From contig OX637397.1 in assembly GCA_951799425.1 (NCBI GenBank), forward strand, positions 6,377,001 to 6,441,000: a stretch of 64,000 nucleotides of DNA. Reading direction: 5' to 3'. Below are positions 22,190 through 36,315 of the stretch, one piece after another. Made by a program: the position numbers and the translations under genes. Each line of letters begins with the position of its first letter. Positions within the stretch are counted from its first letter, which is position 1. The DNA comes from Ilex aquifolium (lineage: Eukaryota; Streptophyta; Magnoliopsida; Aquifoliales; Aquifoliaceae). A model generated the notes under the pieces. It was not told where the DNA came from. It was given only the letters and a program-made list of their open reading frames with translations, and did no database searches.

Positions 22190-23284
22190 CATAAATGACG
22201 ACTAGGCATCTTCCAAAATTCTTCTTTACTCATATGACCACGTGGCAACACTTTTTGATAGTGCTCGAAAATGCTCAGCCCAAGTCCAGAACAATATTTA
22301 ATGAGATGGGGGGTAGTATAAATCTAAGTCAGTAGAGAGGGAATGGATGATGAAGTTGGATCAAAGACAATATGTAAGTGGTTCACCCTAGCGGAAAGAT
22401 CAATGCTACGTCCACTGTAATGAAAACTTTTGCTCTATATGATTTGTATTGTTTGAAGAAGAAGAAGAAGGTTACAACTAGTTTCTTTACTTAGAGCTAG
22501 TGTGAACAGTGTCTTGTGAGTACAGTTTTTTCTCATATATCTTTCTTTTACAGTGTGACAGTATTATATATACAAGTAATCATCAAGGGTTTGTGTGATC
22601 ATTTTTTTCCCCCCGGTTAATTATTTGGTCCTCTCCTTTTTGTCTTGTAGTGGTGATCGTTACTCTGACACAAATCATCTCCACGATCCTTCAATGAAAT
22701 GTGCACAAATATTCTCTTTTCCAGTGAGCATGCGTTTGTTGGTGGCTCCAGAAGTTCCCCTGGACACGTGGCGTGATAGAGAGTGTTCGGGATCTGGTGA
22801 ATACCGGGTTCCTTGCTCCCAGGCTATTTACTACTGAACTTGTAATGACCGAGCAGAATTGCGCCGACCTAGGCTTTATTGGACTCCCTCTTTGAATTAC
22901 AGTCCATTCCTATCGCGAAGCAAATGGGCTGCAAGAGAGGTCACTTGGGCTGTCATTTAACAATTGGGGCCATTAGATGCTTTGGGTTTTTGATGGGGAG
23001 CCTACGCCAAAACCTTATCATTATCACTTTCAAACACTTTTATTATTATTTGATGTGTGATTTTTTCTAATATAATTTATTTTTTTTAACGGATTTTGTA
23101 TCATTTATTAAAGTGAAATTTATTATATACAAATGAATTTCTCATAATTCATTAAAAAAATATATATATTGAAGGGACCCACCGACCCCGTTTCATTTAA
23201 TAGACACAGATGTCCCAAACACTCAGAAATCGAAAAACGAAGGCGGGACCTTAAAAAATTCGAAATCAAATGTAACAATATTCA
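22190..23284. other. Intergenic region upstream of the At4g14310-like gene
   Basis: No coding sequence is recognised. 22320-22860 includes phrases that look like old retroelement LTR sequence, but I found no second copy in the window. Near the gene is one AACGG core (23089-23093), the M-phase-specific activator motif, which is weak evidence by itself. Confidence 0.4.
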
Positions 23285-23292
23285 TTTCCCGC
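23285..23292 (+). promoter_or_regulatory. E2F-type site upstream of the At4g14310-like gene
   Basis: TTTCCCGC exactly matches the plant E2F consensus TTTSSCGC, 127 bp upstream of the ATG. A second CCCGCC-type core on the other strand lies near 23241 (GGCGGGA). In plants such sites mark S-phase and cell-division genes. Function here is inference. Confidence 0.5.
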
Positions 23293-23419
23293 CCAAAAAC
23301 CCACTCATCTTCTTCTCTCCTCACAAAACCCACAAATTTCACTCCTAAATCCCTCCGACAGTCCTCCTACCATCAACAAATCCGTACCCTTAAACTCTCT
23401 CTCTCTCACGCACACAAAG

Positions 23420-26400
23420 ATGTCAACTTCATCTGTCCGCCGGATGAAAGAACGAGGTGGCGGCGGAGGCAAAGTCACCGCAGCGGCACCGCCGATGCCG
23501 ACGTCAGCAAAGCCTTCAAAAGCTTTAACCCCAGTCTCGCAGAAATCGACCAGTATCGGCGGGAAGGAGAACCCCAGACCCACATCCAGGGTTCGGGCGG
23601 CGACGTCGACGGTGGTGACATCATATCAGAAGCCAATTATTCCGCCGATGCCGCGGATCGACAAGGACAGGAATGCTGGAGGTGAAAATGTAGAATCACG
23701 TGTCAGAAAGTCGACGTCGTCTGTGCCGAGAGGTAGGAGCTCTAGCCCTTCTGAATTCACAAGGGTTTTATCTGATTTGCGAAAGAATAATACTAGTAGA
23801 ATGTCTAGGGTTTCGTCTGTGGATCGTCGTGGTGAAAAGGGTGCGTTTTTGAGTGGTGTTTCTGTAAAAGATGTGTACAAAAAGGGAAATTTGAAGCATT
23901 TGACTGTAAATGGAACTGAAAAATGTGAGAATGGGATTGGGATTTTGAACGGCTCGGAGAAAAGCAGTGAAATTCATAACGAAGTGGAGTCAAACCGTAG
24001 AGAAAATGGGAGTTCAAGGGTTGTTGCTTTGGGGGAAATTGTGGAAAAGAAAGGGGATTTTGGGTGTTTGAATGCGAAAGTGAATGAAAAATGTGAAAAG
24101 AGGGTTAGAGTATTCGAGGCATTGAAAGATTCAAGGAAATGTGTAGTGGGTTTGGAGGAAAGAAGCGAAATTGTTAAGGACGTGGTAGTGAAGCCTCAAG
24201 AAAATGGACAATTTGGGGTTAAGATGTTAGAGGATTGTATAAAAGAAGTAAATTTAAGCACACAACTGAATAAGTCATGCTTAGACAGTGTTCATGATAA
24301 GTCTAATTTGGAAAATGATGTGAAGATTTCAGATAATGTTCGGGTTTTCAAAGAATTTAAGGGAAAATTTTCCATGGAAAAGCGTGAGAATGGTGGTGAT
24401 TTGGGTTTGAAAGATTCTGGTGGGAAATTGTTGAATGGATTGAGGGATTCAGAGGTTTTGAAAGAGAAGGGCATTAATAAGTACCCAAGTAAGCTTCATG
24501 AAAAACTTGCATTTTTGGAAGGAAAAGTTAAGAGGATTGCAACAGATATCAAGAGGACTAAGGAGATGTTAGATATGAATAATCCGGATGCATCAAAAGT
24601 GATACTCACAGACATTCAAGAGAAGATTTCGGGAATTGAAAAGGTGATGGGGCATGTTGTAAATGGTGCTGATGGGAACATGGGTTTTGCCAAAGCTTAT
24701 GGAAATGATGATCGAGAGGTTAAAACTTCACAGAAGAGCCAAGATAAACAAGTAGATCAAGGGACAACTTCGGTTAAGGGATTGAACACCGATGAATTAG
24801 AAGCAAGATTCTTTCCTCATCACAAGTTACTTCGAGACCGGACATCATTGAAACCGTCATTAGGAAGCTCTCAAGCTGAAGACAAATTTGTTGAATTCAG
24901 TAGTGAATTGGAAGTAGAAGAAAAGTCATTGAGTCCCATCGATGAGAACTCTATTGCGTTAGAGTTCTTGGCTTCTCTGAATAAGGAGAAATCCAAGGGT
25001 ACCTCGAGGGTTGGGGATGTTGTCGCAGAGTTTTGTAAAGTTCAGGAAATGGATGATGCTGTGATTTTAGCAGCAGAAGATTCTTCTTCAAATGTGTTCA
25101 ATGGAATAGGTCCTGTTGAGCTTGTGCTCACGACCAACGAAAGACTTGATGAATTTGATGAGCAAGAGAATAGACCAGCAATGACAATCGAAGTGGAGAC
25201 TGAAGACAATTCCATCTTTCAATTGAATGACATTGGCCGTAAGACCTCAACTGGAGGATGGTTTGTGTCGGAGGGAGAGTCAGTTCTTCTTGCTCATGAC
25301 GATGGCTCATGTTCCTTCTATGATATTGCCAACTGTGAGGTATGTAGTCTAGCACCACTTTGATATTATATTTTCAATATACATAACAATGTGATCTCCT
25401 TTATTTTTCCCAAACATGGTTTTAGGGATATAGAAACAGAATTTTATGAGTCATATATATGTTTATGACAACATATTAGTAGTCTGTTTACCAGGTTATT
25501 AATCCACTGATGATATTATCATTCAGGAAAAGGCTGAATACAAGCCTCCAGTTGGAATCTCGCCTAATGCATGGAGAGATTGTTGGATAATCCGCGCACC
25601 TAGTGCAGATGGTTGCTCTGGTCGATATGTTGTAGCTGCTTCAGCTGGGAATGCAATGGAGCCAGGTTTTTGCTCATGGGATTTCTATACTAAGAATGTG
25701 TGTGCCTTTCATATTGAGAATGGGATTTCTAATACAAGAACGGCCCTTGGTCCTCTATCAAATAATACTGTACACAGACGAAACACTTTGTCTACTGTCA
25801 TGGCCCCAGAAAATCGCCAATGGTGGTATAAACCTTGTGGGCCTCTTATTATCTCAACAGCCAGTTGTCAGAGGGCTGTGAGGATCTACGATGTCCGTGA
25901 TGGAGAGCAGATCATGAAATGGGATGTCCAGAAGCCGGTATTAGCAATGGATTACTCGAGCCCTTTGCAATGGAGAAATAGGGGAAAGGTGGTTGTCGCA
26001 GAGGGAGAAACTATTTCTTTATGGGATGTGAGCTCTCTCACTCCTCAGGCGTTGCTGTCTGTTTCTTCATCTGGTCGAAAAATTTCGGCACTTCATGTTA
26101 ACAACACTGATGCTGAACTAGGCGGAGGAGTTAGGCAGAGGTAACATTTTTCATCCGATCCTTCCATCGGTTGTCCTACATTCTCACATTCTTGCATGTT
26201 TTTGTGTTCTGTTTATTTTTCATATGAGATTATCATGGATTTGTGCCGGATGATCTTTAAGTACAAATGGGACTTCATAATGTTTGAAGTACTTAGTTTC
26301 ATCATTTTCCTCTTCTGATCATTGCTTGTCTTGCATACATTAAATGTGTTCCTTATGTCTTTTGTATCATGTATAGAAATACCAGCAATTCTAGAAGATT

Positions 26401-26991
26401 GACTAGGGTTCTATTATGAGACAACTTTTGTAAGTGCTAATTAATATTTGGAAATGCAGAGTAAGTTCATCTGAAGCAGAAGGACATGATGGAGTGTTCT
26501 GCACCCTTGATTCAATTAATGTATTAGATTTCCGCCACCCATCTGGTGTAGGTGTTAAGATACCTAAACATGGTGTAGATGTGCAGTCAGTTTTCTCTCG
26601 TGGAGATTCCATCTTTCTTGGGTGCACTAAATTAAGGTCAGCAGGGAAAATGCAGTCCTGCTCCCAGGTGCTACAATTCTCGTTGCGCAAACAGAGGCTT
26701 CTCAGCACTTATGCATTGCCAGAATCAAATGCTCACTTCCACCACACAGCCATCACACAAGTTTGGGGAAATTCAAACCTTGTTATGGGAGTTTGTGGGC
26801 AGGGTCTATTTGTTTTCGATGCCTTGAAGGATGATGGACTGCAACCATTCACCATTGATTATGGGAACATGCAAAATGTTAGAGAGACTATTGGACCAGA
26901 TGACTTGTACTCTCCTTCCTTTGATTACATGGCGTCTCGAGTTCTCCTCATATCAAGAGACCGTCCAGCACTGTCGAGGTTCTTGTCATAG
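23420..26991 (+). CDS. KIN14B-interacting protein At4g14310-like (coiled coil plus WD40-like C-terminus)
   Basis: There are three exons: 23420-25339, 25527-26140 and 26460-26991. All junctions are GT-AG with consistent phases, and together they encode 1021 residues. The N-terminus (about 1-130) is basic and Ser/Pro-rich (MSTSSVRRMKERGGGGG, SSVPRGRSSSPSEF), like microtubule-associated proteins. A coiled coil lies near residues 358-415 (LHEKLAFLEGKVKRIATDIK). The C-terminal 400 residues hold degenerate WD40-like repeats (VRIYDVRDGEQIMKWDV, ETISLWDVSSL). This layout and wording match Arabidopsis At4g14310, named for binding the kinesin KIN14B and suggested to act in division-plane placement; that link is from memory. 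The first ATG is in a clear leader (CACAAAGATGTC). It converges with the PHO1 gene downstream. No defects are seen. Confidence 0.88.
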
Positions 26992-27956
26992 CTTCATAGG
27001 TATTATATATGCTTAAGGACTTATTTATCATGTTGTCCCAAGAACAGTTAGCATGGTAAGTTTTGTTTTTTTATGCCCTGTAACATATTGCTTGCTGTGT
27101 GTGACAATAAAATAATTCCCTGTTTATTATAATATATCTTTTCAGACGTGCATCCTGTTGATTGTTCTTGAAGAATAAATGATGTAATGTACGGATGATT
27201 AAACTTGGCAGAAAATGTTACATTGTATATTGAACTTGGTTTTACATTTGAACACACACTGCTTTTGACATGAGCCCCTCTGATCACCATTAGGATCGTC
27301 TCCTGCAATGAAATAATACATGGTTGAATCCATTTTCTTTTTGGGTGATCTATATATTTTTTTCCATTGTGGCTTTATTGAAGTTTGCCTTCTTTTTTTG
27401 GTGATTGCGGCTTTACTTGAAACCCAATGATGGAAATCTAATATTCAAAATTCTTTAATAGTGATTCTCTGTTTAAAAAACGTCAAATCTTCCTCTTCGA
27501 CTCTCATACACTCTTTCTTTCTGAAGGGTCTCTTAGAATGTCTATATTGGCTTTTGGTTTCTTGAATTACCCAAGAAGCCAACTCCAATCTCCTTGCTAT
27601 ACTTGTTTGCTTGTATTAACACCAATATTACCTGTTTTGATTTTATAGTAGTTCCTCCCATAAAAAATCAAAAATAATAGGACAAACTTAAATTTTTTGG
27701 CTTTGTAATGGGAATGATAAGGAACCTGAATTTAAATTAGAAATTTTCAAATGACATGAGAAATAAAATAGCTTTCTGCATCATATTGGGAATCCTTATG
27801 GCTCACTTTTTCGGTTATTTTGTTGATAAATTATGATCAATATCCCTCGTTGTCACAATAAAATGTGGGTACATTCCTTGTATGGTGGAATGTATTCCAT
27901 CTGCTTCATGTCAGCTTGTTGGGAACATATGTACATGTGCCTACCCAATGATTTTG
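26992..27956. other. Convergent intergenic region (two 3' UTRs)
   Basis: This lies between the stop codons of the plus-strand At4g14310-like gene and the minus-strand PHO1-like gene. Plausible polyadenylation signals (AATAAA-type) occur around 27107 and 27175. No other feature is seen. Confidence 0.5.
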
Positions 27957-30900
27957 TCAGTCGGAATCTGTCTCACGGAAGGGTAAGGGAACTGCCTTCA
28001 CTGCCCTAAACTTGCCAACATTGTTCAAATGTTCATTCTCCAACCTGGTTAAATACAGAATGTCAAAGTTAGAAGCTTTATGTATCCATACTCTGACCTG
28101 TTTGCCCATTCACATCACTTCTAAATTAAGAGCTTGGGCCATTTACATCTTCATTTCATATAAAGAGGAGCCTGAAAATTTGCCTAGGGTGAAGATTTAT
28201 ATGGCCAGCCTTGTATTTTCTTTTGAAGTCGAGGAAGAGCGAATCTATATGGTAGGAGAGTTTTCATAGCTAATAGTACTCTAATAGTCTAATTAGTGAA
28301 GATTTTCAAACCTCGAGAGAATGATTTCCCCTGCCTGCTCCTAGATTCATCATTAATTTCATAGATTACGATGTAAATTAAGTACCTATAATAATAAAGA
28401 TTTAAGTGACAGTACTCTTCTAGCCCAAGCTTTATGTGTTTTCTGTTGTTACATTTATATCTATGAAATCATTAGGAAATATCGGATAAAATTTGTATCA
28501 TAGGAAGTCATTTTGAAAGTTAATTCATGTCTATTTAATCTGTTCGAAACTGATTTTTTTAAACTTAAGGTTCTAACCATTTGATTTGCATATTAGCTTG
28601 ATTAAGTTTTATAGAAACAGTCAGATGCTTCTCCTTCTCTCAGTTTATGTAATGTACCTGTAGAAATTCCAATGCCCACGTCGGATAACTTCCAGTGAAG
28701 ACAGGAAAAAATCTAACAACCGCGACTCAAACACTCCAACGTTGAATCGCATCACAGTCTCCACCCAAGCAATTCTTAGAACAAAATTTAAGGCCTGCAA
28801 TTGAAATTTCGTTCATCTTTTCAGAGTTCTTATGAAATAGAACAGAAAGCTACTAAAATGTCTAACAGATACATTCACAATAGAGGAGACATAAACTCAC
28901 AATAGACAAGTAGTAGAAGTTTTTGTTCTTCAGAACCAGATCATCTCTTAGGCCTGGGTTTTTGGATCTTGTGTTGAAAAGTCCCCAGTCCTTAACAAAA
29001 TCCCAGTACAATTGATAGACAGTGGCCACCGTCGAGGTTACCAGGACTACTATCAGCCATAACTCTGTTGGCTGCCGGGCATATGTTATCCTGGCACCGG
29101 CTGCCACCATGGCCGAAACATACTTCCCCAGGTTAGCCAAATGATTAATGTCACTCTCATCGAACCATCTTCTTGCACACTGGTAGTTACATTACATCAA
29201 TAGAGAATGTGTAAATGGGTAAGTAGAGAAAGAGAAATCAAGAAACAGAATTCAATTAGTATTGATCATCAAATGAGCTGATTAAACTTCTTTCAAGAAA
29301 GTTTATCGAAGAGATCAGATTTAGGTGGGCATTGAGTGGTAAATTGACTGAGTCTATCATCCTTTTTCTACTTGTTTGTCTCTCTCTTTAGCTTCAATTT
29401 GTTAACTCGTGAGTGAACTTGGACGCACAAAAGAAAAGATCTGAAGAGAGTCTATCATCCTTCTCTTGAACTATTACATGGACCCTTTGAACTTCTTTAC
29501 TCATTGTCAATTGATTTTGAATTAGATATTCAAGCAAAATTGACATGTAGATGAGCGTATGTATATGTAAATGAGTTTCAACAAACAAAAACCGAGTTGA
29601 GCCCGAGTCAAGCTCGAATTGCTTAAATCGTTTTAACTTGGAAGTTGATGAAAATTTACCTGCATGGCACGCCAATAATATGGTGCAAAAGAGATGACAT
29701 AAGCGAGCTCTCTATAAAGCTTTCCAGACTTGCAGGTCTCATATCTGTGTGTTTTGAAGCTTCCAGCAAGGAAGTAGCAAGCTGTGGATTCCAAGTGCCT
29801 CAGCAATGGAATCTGTACACCGAAATTAAGTGTATTAATGATGAGAATATACATATTTTTAAAACCAATTTGTTACCAAGAGCATAGAACAAAGCATTTT
29901 TGTCAATGTTTGATTGAAGAGGCATAAATTTTGTCAATGTCTAAAAAATTATGCCTTAAAATTTAATAATCAATACTAAAACAATATTTTTTTAATAAAA
30001 ATCCACAAAAAATTAGATAAAATTCGAATTTATCAAAAATCTATCAAAAAAGAGGAGAGTTGTGCATATAATATGGATATATACGTGATAAGTTTAGCAT
30101 TGTCAGACATCTATAATATAAAATATGTTAAGTTTTAATAAACCTATTCGACGGTCTCAAATAGGCTCGTCCAACGGTCACCAACATCCCTCTAAAAACC
30201 ATTCACATTGTATTGTACCTTCAAGCACGGGTTATCCCTAATATTTCTATTAAATCAGAACCGAGCTGTCTACTTGAGTATAGCTACACGTTCCTTATAT
30301 TCAACACGATTATAAACCGGTTTAGAAATTCAAACAAATTGAATTAATTTAGCAATTTGAACGAGCCTAGACGAGAAAAAAACTAAGTCGAGCTCGAGCT
30401 GTTTGGATTGTTTAACACAAACGCTAGCAAATTGAATTGGGTTTGTAGGTTTCGGAGGAGCTTTACCTGACTAGTTAGTTGGTCAGCCATGAAAAAATCC
30501 ACCATCAAAACCTGCATATATAGATGTTGATTTAAATTAAAAAAAAATTCTTCCACTCCTTCATTTTAAAAAAATCAACACTGACCACCCTGGATTGTAA
30601 TCAAAAGTACCTTATAAAATGGGGAGCAGATTATGTTACGTATTACTTTGATGAAACAATAGCGAGTTGAGCGATAGAAGATTTTCAATGGACATATGAG
30701 CAATGCTATGAATACCTGCAAAATCACATGAAATATAATCACATACCTTAATTTAATGCAAAACATTAACCTATGTATTTGTCTAGGATACTAAGTTAAT
30801 ATTGCAATGACATCTAAATTCGAGGTTGTCAAAGATTTCGTTGATGCAAAATTTGATCAAGTGGAGATTCGAAAGTTTTTTTTTACTTACAAAATAGAAA

Positions 30901-33900
30901 AATGGGTCGGTGGTCCCACCGATAGGGTGTCTGTGTGCATCCTTTGAGATGTAAGACTATTGACTTAAACATCGGAAGGATTCTGGTAATCTCTAATCGT
31001 TCTTCCTATTTTGCAAGTATCAATGTTGGTGGGGACTCTCTGGTGCACAATTTAGCTGTGACACTGACTTAAACATCAGAGAGTTTTTGTCGGTAAGATC
31101 TCCGATCCATTTTTTTATTATACGAGTAACGAAGAGGTGAAACTTTTGACGAAATTTCCCATCAATAGATTTGGTATTAGTGATACATTGTTAAAAAGTT
31201 TATATTTGAAATTTTGCATCAATAGATTCAATATTAATATCAAAAATATTAAATTTGAAAATAATTTTCATGAACAGATTTGGCCCACCAACATTTTCAA
31301 AGGTTGAAAAGGATAATCTAAATTTGAAAACAAAATTGTAAAAATCTTTGAAAAATAGGCCGATAAAGGTCGTTCTATGGGCAGGACGAGGGACACAGGG
31401 CGAGTCGATTTGGCCCGCCCTGGCCCGAATATAAATGATGGTCAAAAGGTAGAATGAAAGTATAAAGGCCTAAAGCTAACCAACCAGAAGTAAGATCCCC
31501 GGAATCGCATCGACTTGGCTAGGCGAAAAGCCGCGGGAAAGTAAGATAAGGTGGATGACCATGGCTCCTACAACTGCAGTCATCAATGAGGTGCAAATGA
31601 GGAAGGCATCTCTGTACTTGAGGGCACTGTAAGGTTTGAATTCAAAGATGAAGTTGTAGTTGATCCTTGTGGTCTTCCACATGAACAGATTGCACCCATA
31701 CATGAACAAGTGCAAGCTTAGCAATGCAAACGTGCTGCAAGTTCAATCATAGCACAATGACAGTTAGTTAGATGCAGTAATTTCAAAAAAAAAAAAGGGT
31801 TTTTTACCAAAAATTTCATTGACTTAAATAAGAATAAAGATCGGAGCCGAACTTATGATAAATGCTCATTAGTGTAATGGTTAGTTTGACGGAATGAACG
31901 AAAAAATAGAAAGAAGAAAAGTGAGAGGAATATACTTTCTATTTTCAGAGGAAATAAACGTTTCTTCTCTCTTTTGTGTTCAGTACGGGAGATGAGAAGT
32001 AAATGGGATAGATTTTTAAAATTTTGTATGAATGGAACAGTGGAATGGAGGGGACATTTGAACATATGCATGTTTAGGCCAAGAGAATAACGTGTACATT
32101 AAGGATTATAAAGACAAACAATTGCATTTCAATGCACATGATTTTCTTTCCTTCCTTTTTTTGCTTTTTTTATTTTATTTTTTGGCGATAAATTTTGATG
32201 TTTTGAATGGAAGACTAATTCCTCCATTTTTCCTTTTAATCATACATAATGTTATACACGTCACTCTTATTTTCTATTTCTCTACTTTTCTATTGTACCA
32301 AACAAACCATAATAGATATTTTGCGAGTTTGGGGTTGCAAAAACTAACCTCTTCAAATGAAGTATGACTACCTAGCATTTATTCTCACAGACCATGCTAT
32401 AGCTAGAGCATTGTGAATTCTACATAGAACAATAACTTCATCACTCTATCTTAGCTTGGGAAGTCCAAAAAAGTATATATTCTGGATCCATCAGTGAGGG
32501 GTTTAGAGATGTCTATTTGTGTTTGTCCAAAAATTTTTTTTTTGTTCAACGGTTAGGGGTGTCCAAGCTAGCTTACGTGTATCTTGATTAATTCTCTCCT
32601 CAGTCTGCTCAAAGACAGACCATTCACGCAGGGATTAAGGTATTCATAAAGGATAAATCCATCATGGATTGGCCCCAGCGAGTTGCCAAGATTAGAACTC
32701 AGAATGTCTAAATTTAGAACTCGTTCCTATCACTACTTGACCTATCCGTTTAGTTGTTTGTCTAAATTGTTTCGCCACACTTAAGTGAGCTTCACCATAA
32801 GAGGTGGCTGCTCTGATTTACTAGCCCCCAATTAAAGTCATACAATTCTCTCTCTCTCTCTCTCTCACACACAGAGACACACACAAGAATGAGGAGCAAG
32901 ATGAGAAGACTGTAAAAAGTGGACCTGAAAACAGGATAGACGGTTTCCATGTAAGCTGATTCTGTTCTTGGGGAGAACATGCCACTCAAATGTGCCAAGA
33001 TTGCGTATATACTAAACAGACTTACAAAGCAGCCTGTAAACAATCCTGCAAGGACAAAAAAAGGAAAGGAAGAATAAGTTCAATGAAGTTTCACACACAT
33101 GCAAACCCATCGATGAATCCAGAAATTTAGTCTAAGAAGGTGAAAAATATATGACTAGGAGGGTGGTCTTTTAAATTTTTGAGAAAATCTAGGAGAGATG
33201 AACCTATATAGTTTGTGATTGAATATTAAGCGTAACGGTGACATCATGCACGTCATCAATGTCATATGATATCACCAATTAATTATAAAACAATAAATAG
33301 GATTATTAATGAACCCCACTATTCCAACATAACAGTTATTAGATAAGGCGGTTATTGATTGTTATTAAAATAGTGGAACCCACTAAGTCCACTTGGTATT
33401 TTATCACTGGTTGGTGATAGTATGTTGGTGATAGTATGTGACATTGATGATGTGGTGTCACTGTTACATTTAATATTTTCTCATCTTGGACAGGTAATCA
33501 TCTCCACTTACCCTGGGTACACCTGATAATTTTTAATACGACTCATCAATCTAAGGTATATAATATATGTTAAACTTTATTCAGTTTGAGTTATAATCGG
33601 ATTGACAAGTTAGACCTATTTTACAAATGGGTCAAGACGAACTCGATTATACATGAAACGAACCCGATTATTAAATTGGGTATGAGTTAAGCAACATTCT
33701 AAAATGCCATGAATTAAATAAATTCGAATCCACAACCCAAATAAGTTTATTGATATAATATTTTTTGGACTATAAATTCTGTAAATATCTTTCACAGCAA
33801 TGAAATTTAGCTATTCATGGCCCAACCAGAGACATAAGTTTAGGTCTATATATAGATAGGGGATGAGAGAGAATAGTATACCAACAAAAAATGTGACCAT

Positions 33901-36235
33901 GTGAGAATCTTTATGCTCCTGTGGTCTTAAGAACTTCATTGCCCTTTTCCTGTCATTGTTGGCGAAGTGCTTTGTGAATAATGACTCCACTTCGTCCATT
34001 AGTCTAACCACCTTAATCAAAGCACACATAATATCATGCTTCATCAGAATTTAAGAAGCTATAAACCCATTAATCTAATCTGGCTACACCAATAAAAGAA
34101 TAAAAAAACAAAACAAGTATTGTAATCAAATCATTAGCCAACTTCAAAAAGGTCGGTTTTGATTCGCTAACATTGGGTATTTATACGAGAGTGAAACTTA
34201 GACGGGTTGGGCGGGCTATGGAGTCAACTTAGGTTTAAAAACCCGAGATATGAAACCTAACAAAAATCTACATAAACTTTCATTTTAATTAGCATTACAT
34301 ACATGTTGAGGTAGATTGGGAGAACTACAAGGAAGAGCTTACCTTATCAGAACTAATGAAGTGTGATCTCTTCACCATTTTCAGGTAACTTGATGATGTC
34401 TGCTGGTTCGATACCTGTTCAATCGAAAAATAGCAACCATTTACTGAATTAGATTATTCAAGGCCCTAGATATGTATGTATACATTTAGAACATTATATA
34501 ATTTAAGTAAAGAAATTTCGAGAGAATGTCTAGTTAAGATGCATATTGTTCATTCGTTATCCAAATGTTCTCTATGATGGGAGATACACTTATCTATAAT
34601 GAGTCATGCTTAAATCTATGTTTAGTGATTTATTGTTGAAAGAAATTGATAAAACACGTACGAGAGGAAATCCAAAGTCAGATCGTTTGGAATGTTTTCC
34701 ATTCTAAGGTGTTTTCTCACGGAAAATGTTGTAGTTAATTAGAAAACAGAAATAGAAACATAAGCTAGGTGATCACATTGAAGAAGGCAGAGTTTTGCCA
34801 AATAAAAGAGATATTGCAGAACTCTCTATCTACCTAAAATGAACCTAATTGATGCTCAAGTATTTCTAAAATTTCCTTTTCTTTCTTCCTTATACGCTTC
34901 TTTTAAATATGAAATCGATGTATTTCCACCTTACCTTGTCGAATTTCTTAAGTATCTTCACAAAAGCCACCATATTCAGTGAGCTGCCAAGAGAAGTAAA
35001 TTGGTTAGAACATGTAAATTTAGATAAAAACACATGCATAGAAGCTAAAAAAATAGGTCTATAACCAAAAGAAAACAAACTGTTACGTTCAGGCAACTTT
35101 CACCAAGAAGGTGACTAAATCCTACAAAAAGGGTGCTAGGTTAATATAACATAACTTCTTGTACCAACCATTAAACGACTTATTTTCGTAAACCTTAACC
35201 TACGCAATTGCCATGCCATTTTCAGCATTCAGCTCGTTTTTTCGGTTTTCCGTAACCGAGTCTGGAAATGACATGGCAATCCCGTAGCATAAGGTACGTG
35301 AAAATATAATCGTTTCCTACAACTCGATCTGATTTTTATTTTTATCTTAAAACTTGATCTACTTGGATCGTAGCTGTCGAATTAGTTTTCAGAAAGTTGC
35401 ACTATGAAAAACCTAATATATATATATATAATCTTCCTTCATGCATGCAACAGATATTCTAAACAAAAGCTCAGGTGACGTAAAATGTCATGCAGCTCAT
35501 GTGTTAGAATGTTTTGTCCTTTCGTTAGAACAAACGCGTGTTAGATCTACTGGTAAGAATTATTTTTCAATATTCTATGTGTTACTGTCATTGGTTAGAT
35601 CAAGTTGATCGTATATAGAAAGTTGAAGGACAAAATTACCAAAAATACCTTAAATAGCAAAGCGAAATTGGGTAAGACTTTACAGTATAAAGTGTAACTA
35701 ATTCCCTTTGGTGGGAGGGAGGGGGGAGTTTCTTTGGGTTTCCTTATTGTCGTACGTACTATCCATAAAACTCTAGGGCAAAAAGTATAATTAATCTGTT
35801 GAACGGGCAGAGGGAGATTCTTTAGGTTTGCTTGTTGTCTCAATATCCACCAAACTTCAGGGTAAAAAGTGTAATTAACCAATTTTAAGGGGGTGGAGGA
35901 AGTATGGGTGTTAATTGAGCTGAGCTTTGTGGGTACGAGCCTAAGCCTTCTAGTTTCGAGTCTAAAAAATTGTTCAAATTCGATTTATTTAGAAAATGAG
36001 TCGAGTTCGAGCCGAATCTAAGTAATTCAATTATTTTACATATACACGAATCGAGTCTTTTAGTCTCTTTTTTTAAACAAGTCTAAAAAATTGTTCAAAC
36101 TCAACTCGTGTAGAACATGAGTCGAATCCGAGTGTAATTTTATTCGAATCGAACCCGAGTAACTCGTCTCGATTAACGTCTAAAGAGGAAATTTCTTCAA
36201 GTTTGCTTATTGTCTTCCTATTCTCATTCACGTCT

Positions 36236-36315
<80 letters not shown>

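Noticed and set aside
22390-22500. Possible promoter or LTR of another retroelement
   Set aside because: No second copy, primer site or target duplication was found, so no boundary can be given.
25651-25881. Alternative-frame open reading frames over the At4g14310-like exons
   Set aside because: These are shadows of the real exon 2 frame, which is supported by phase-matched splice sites.
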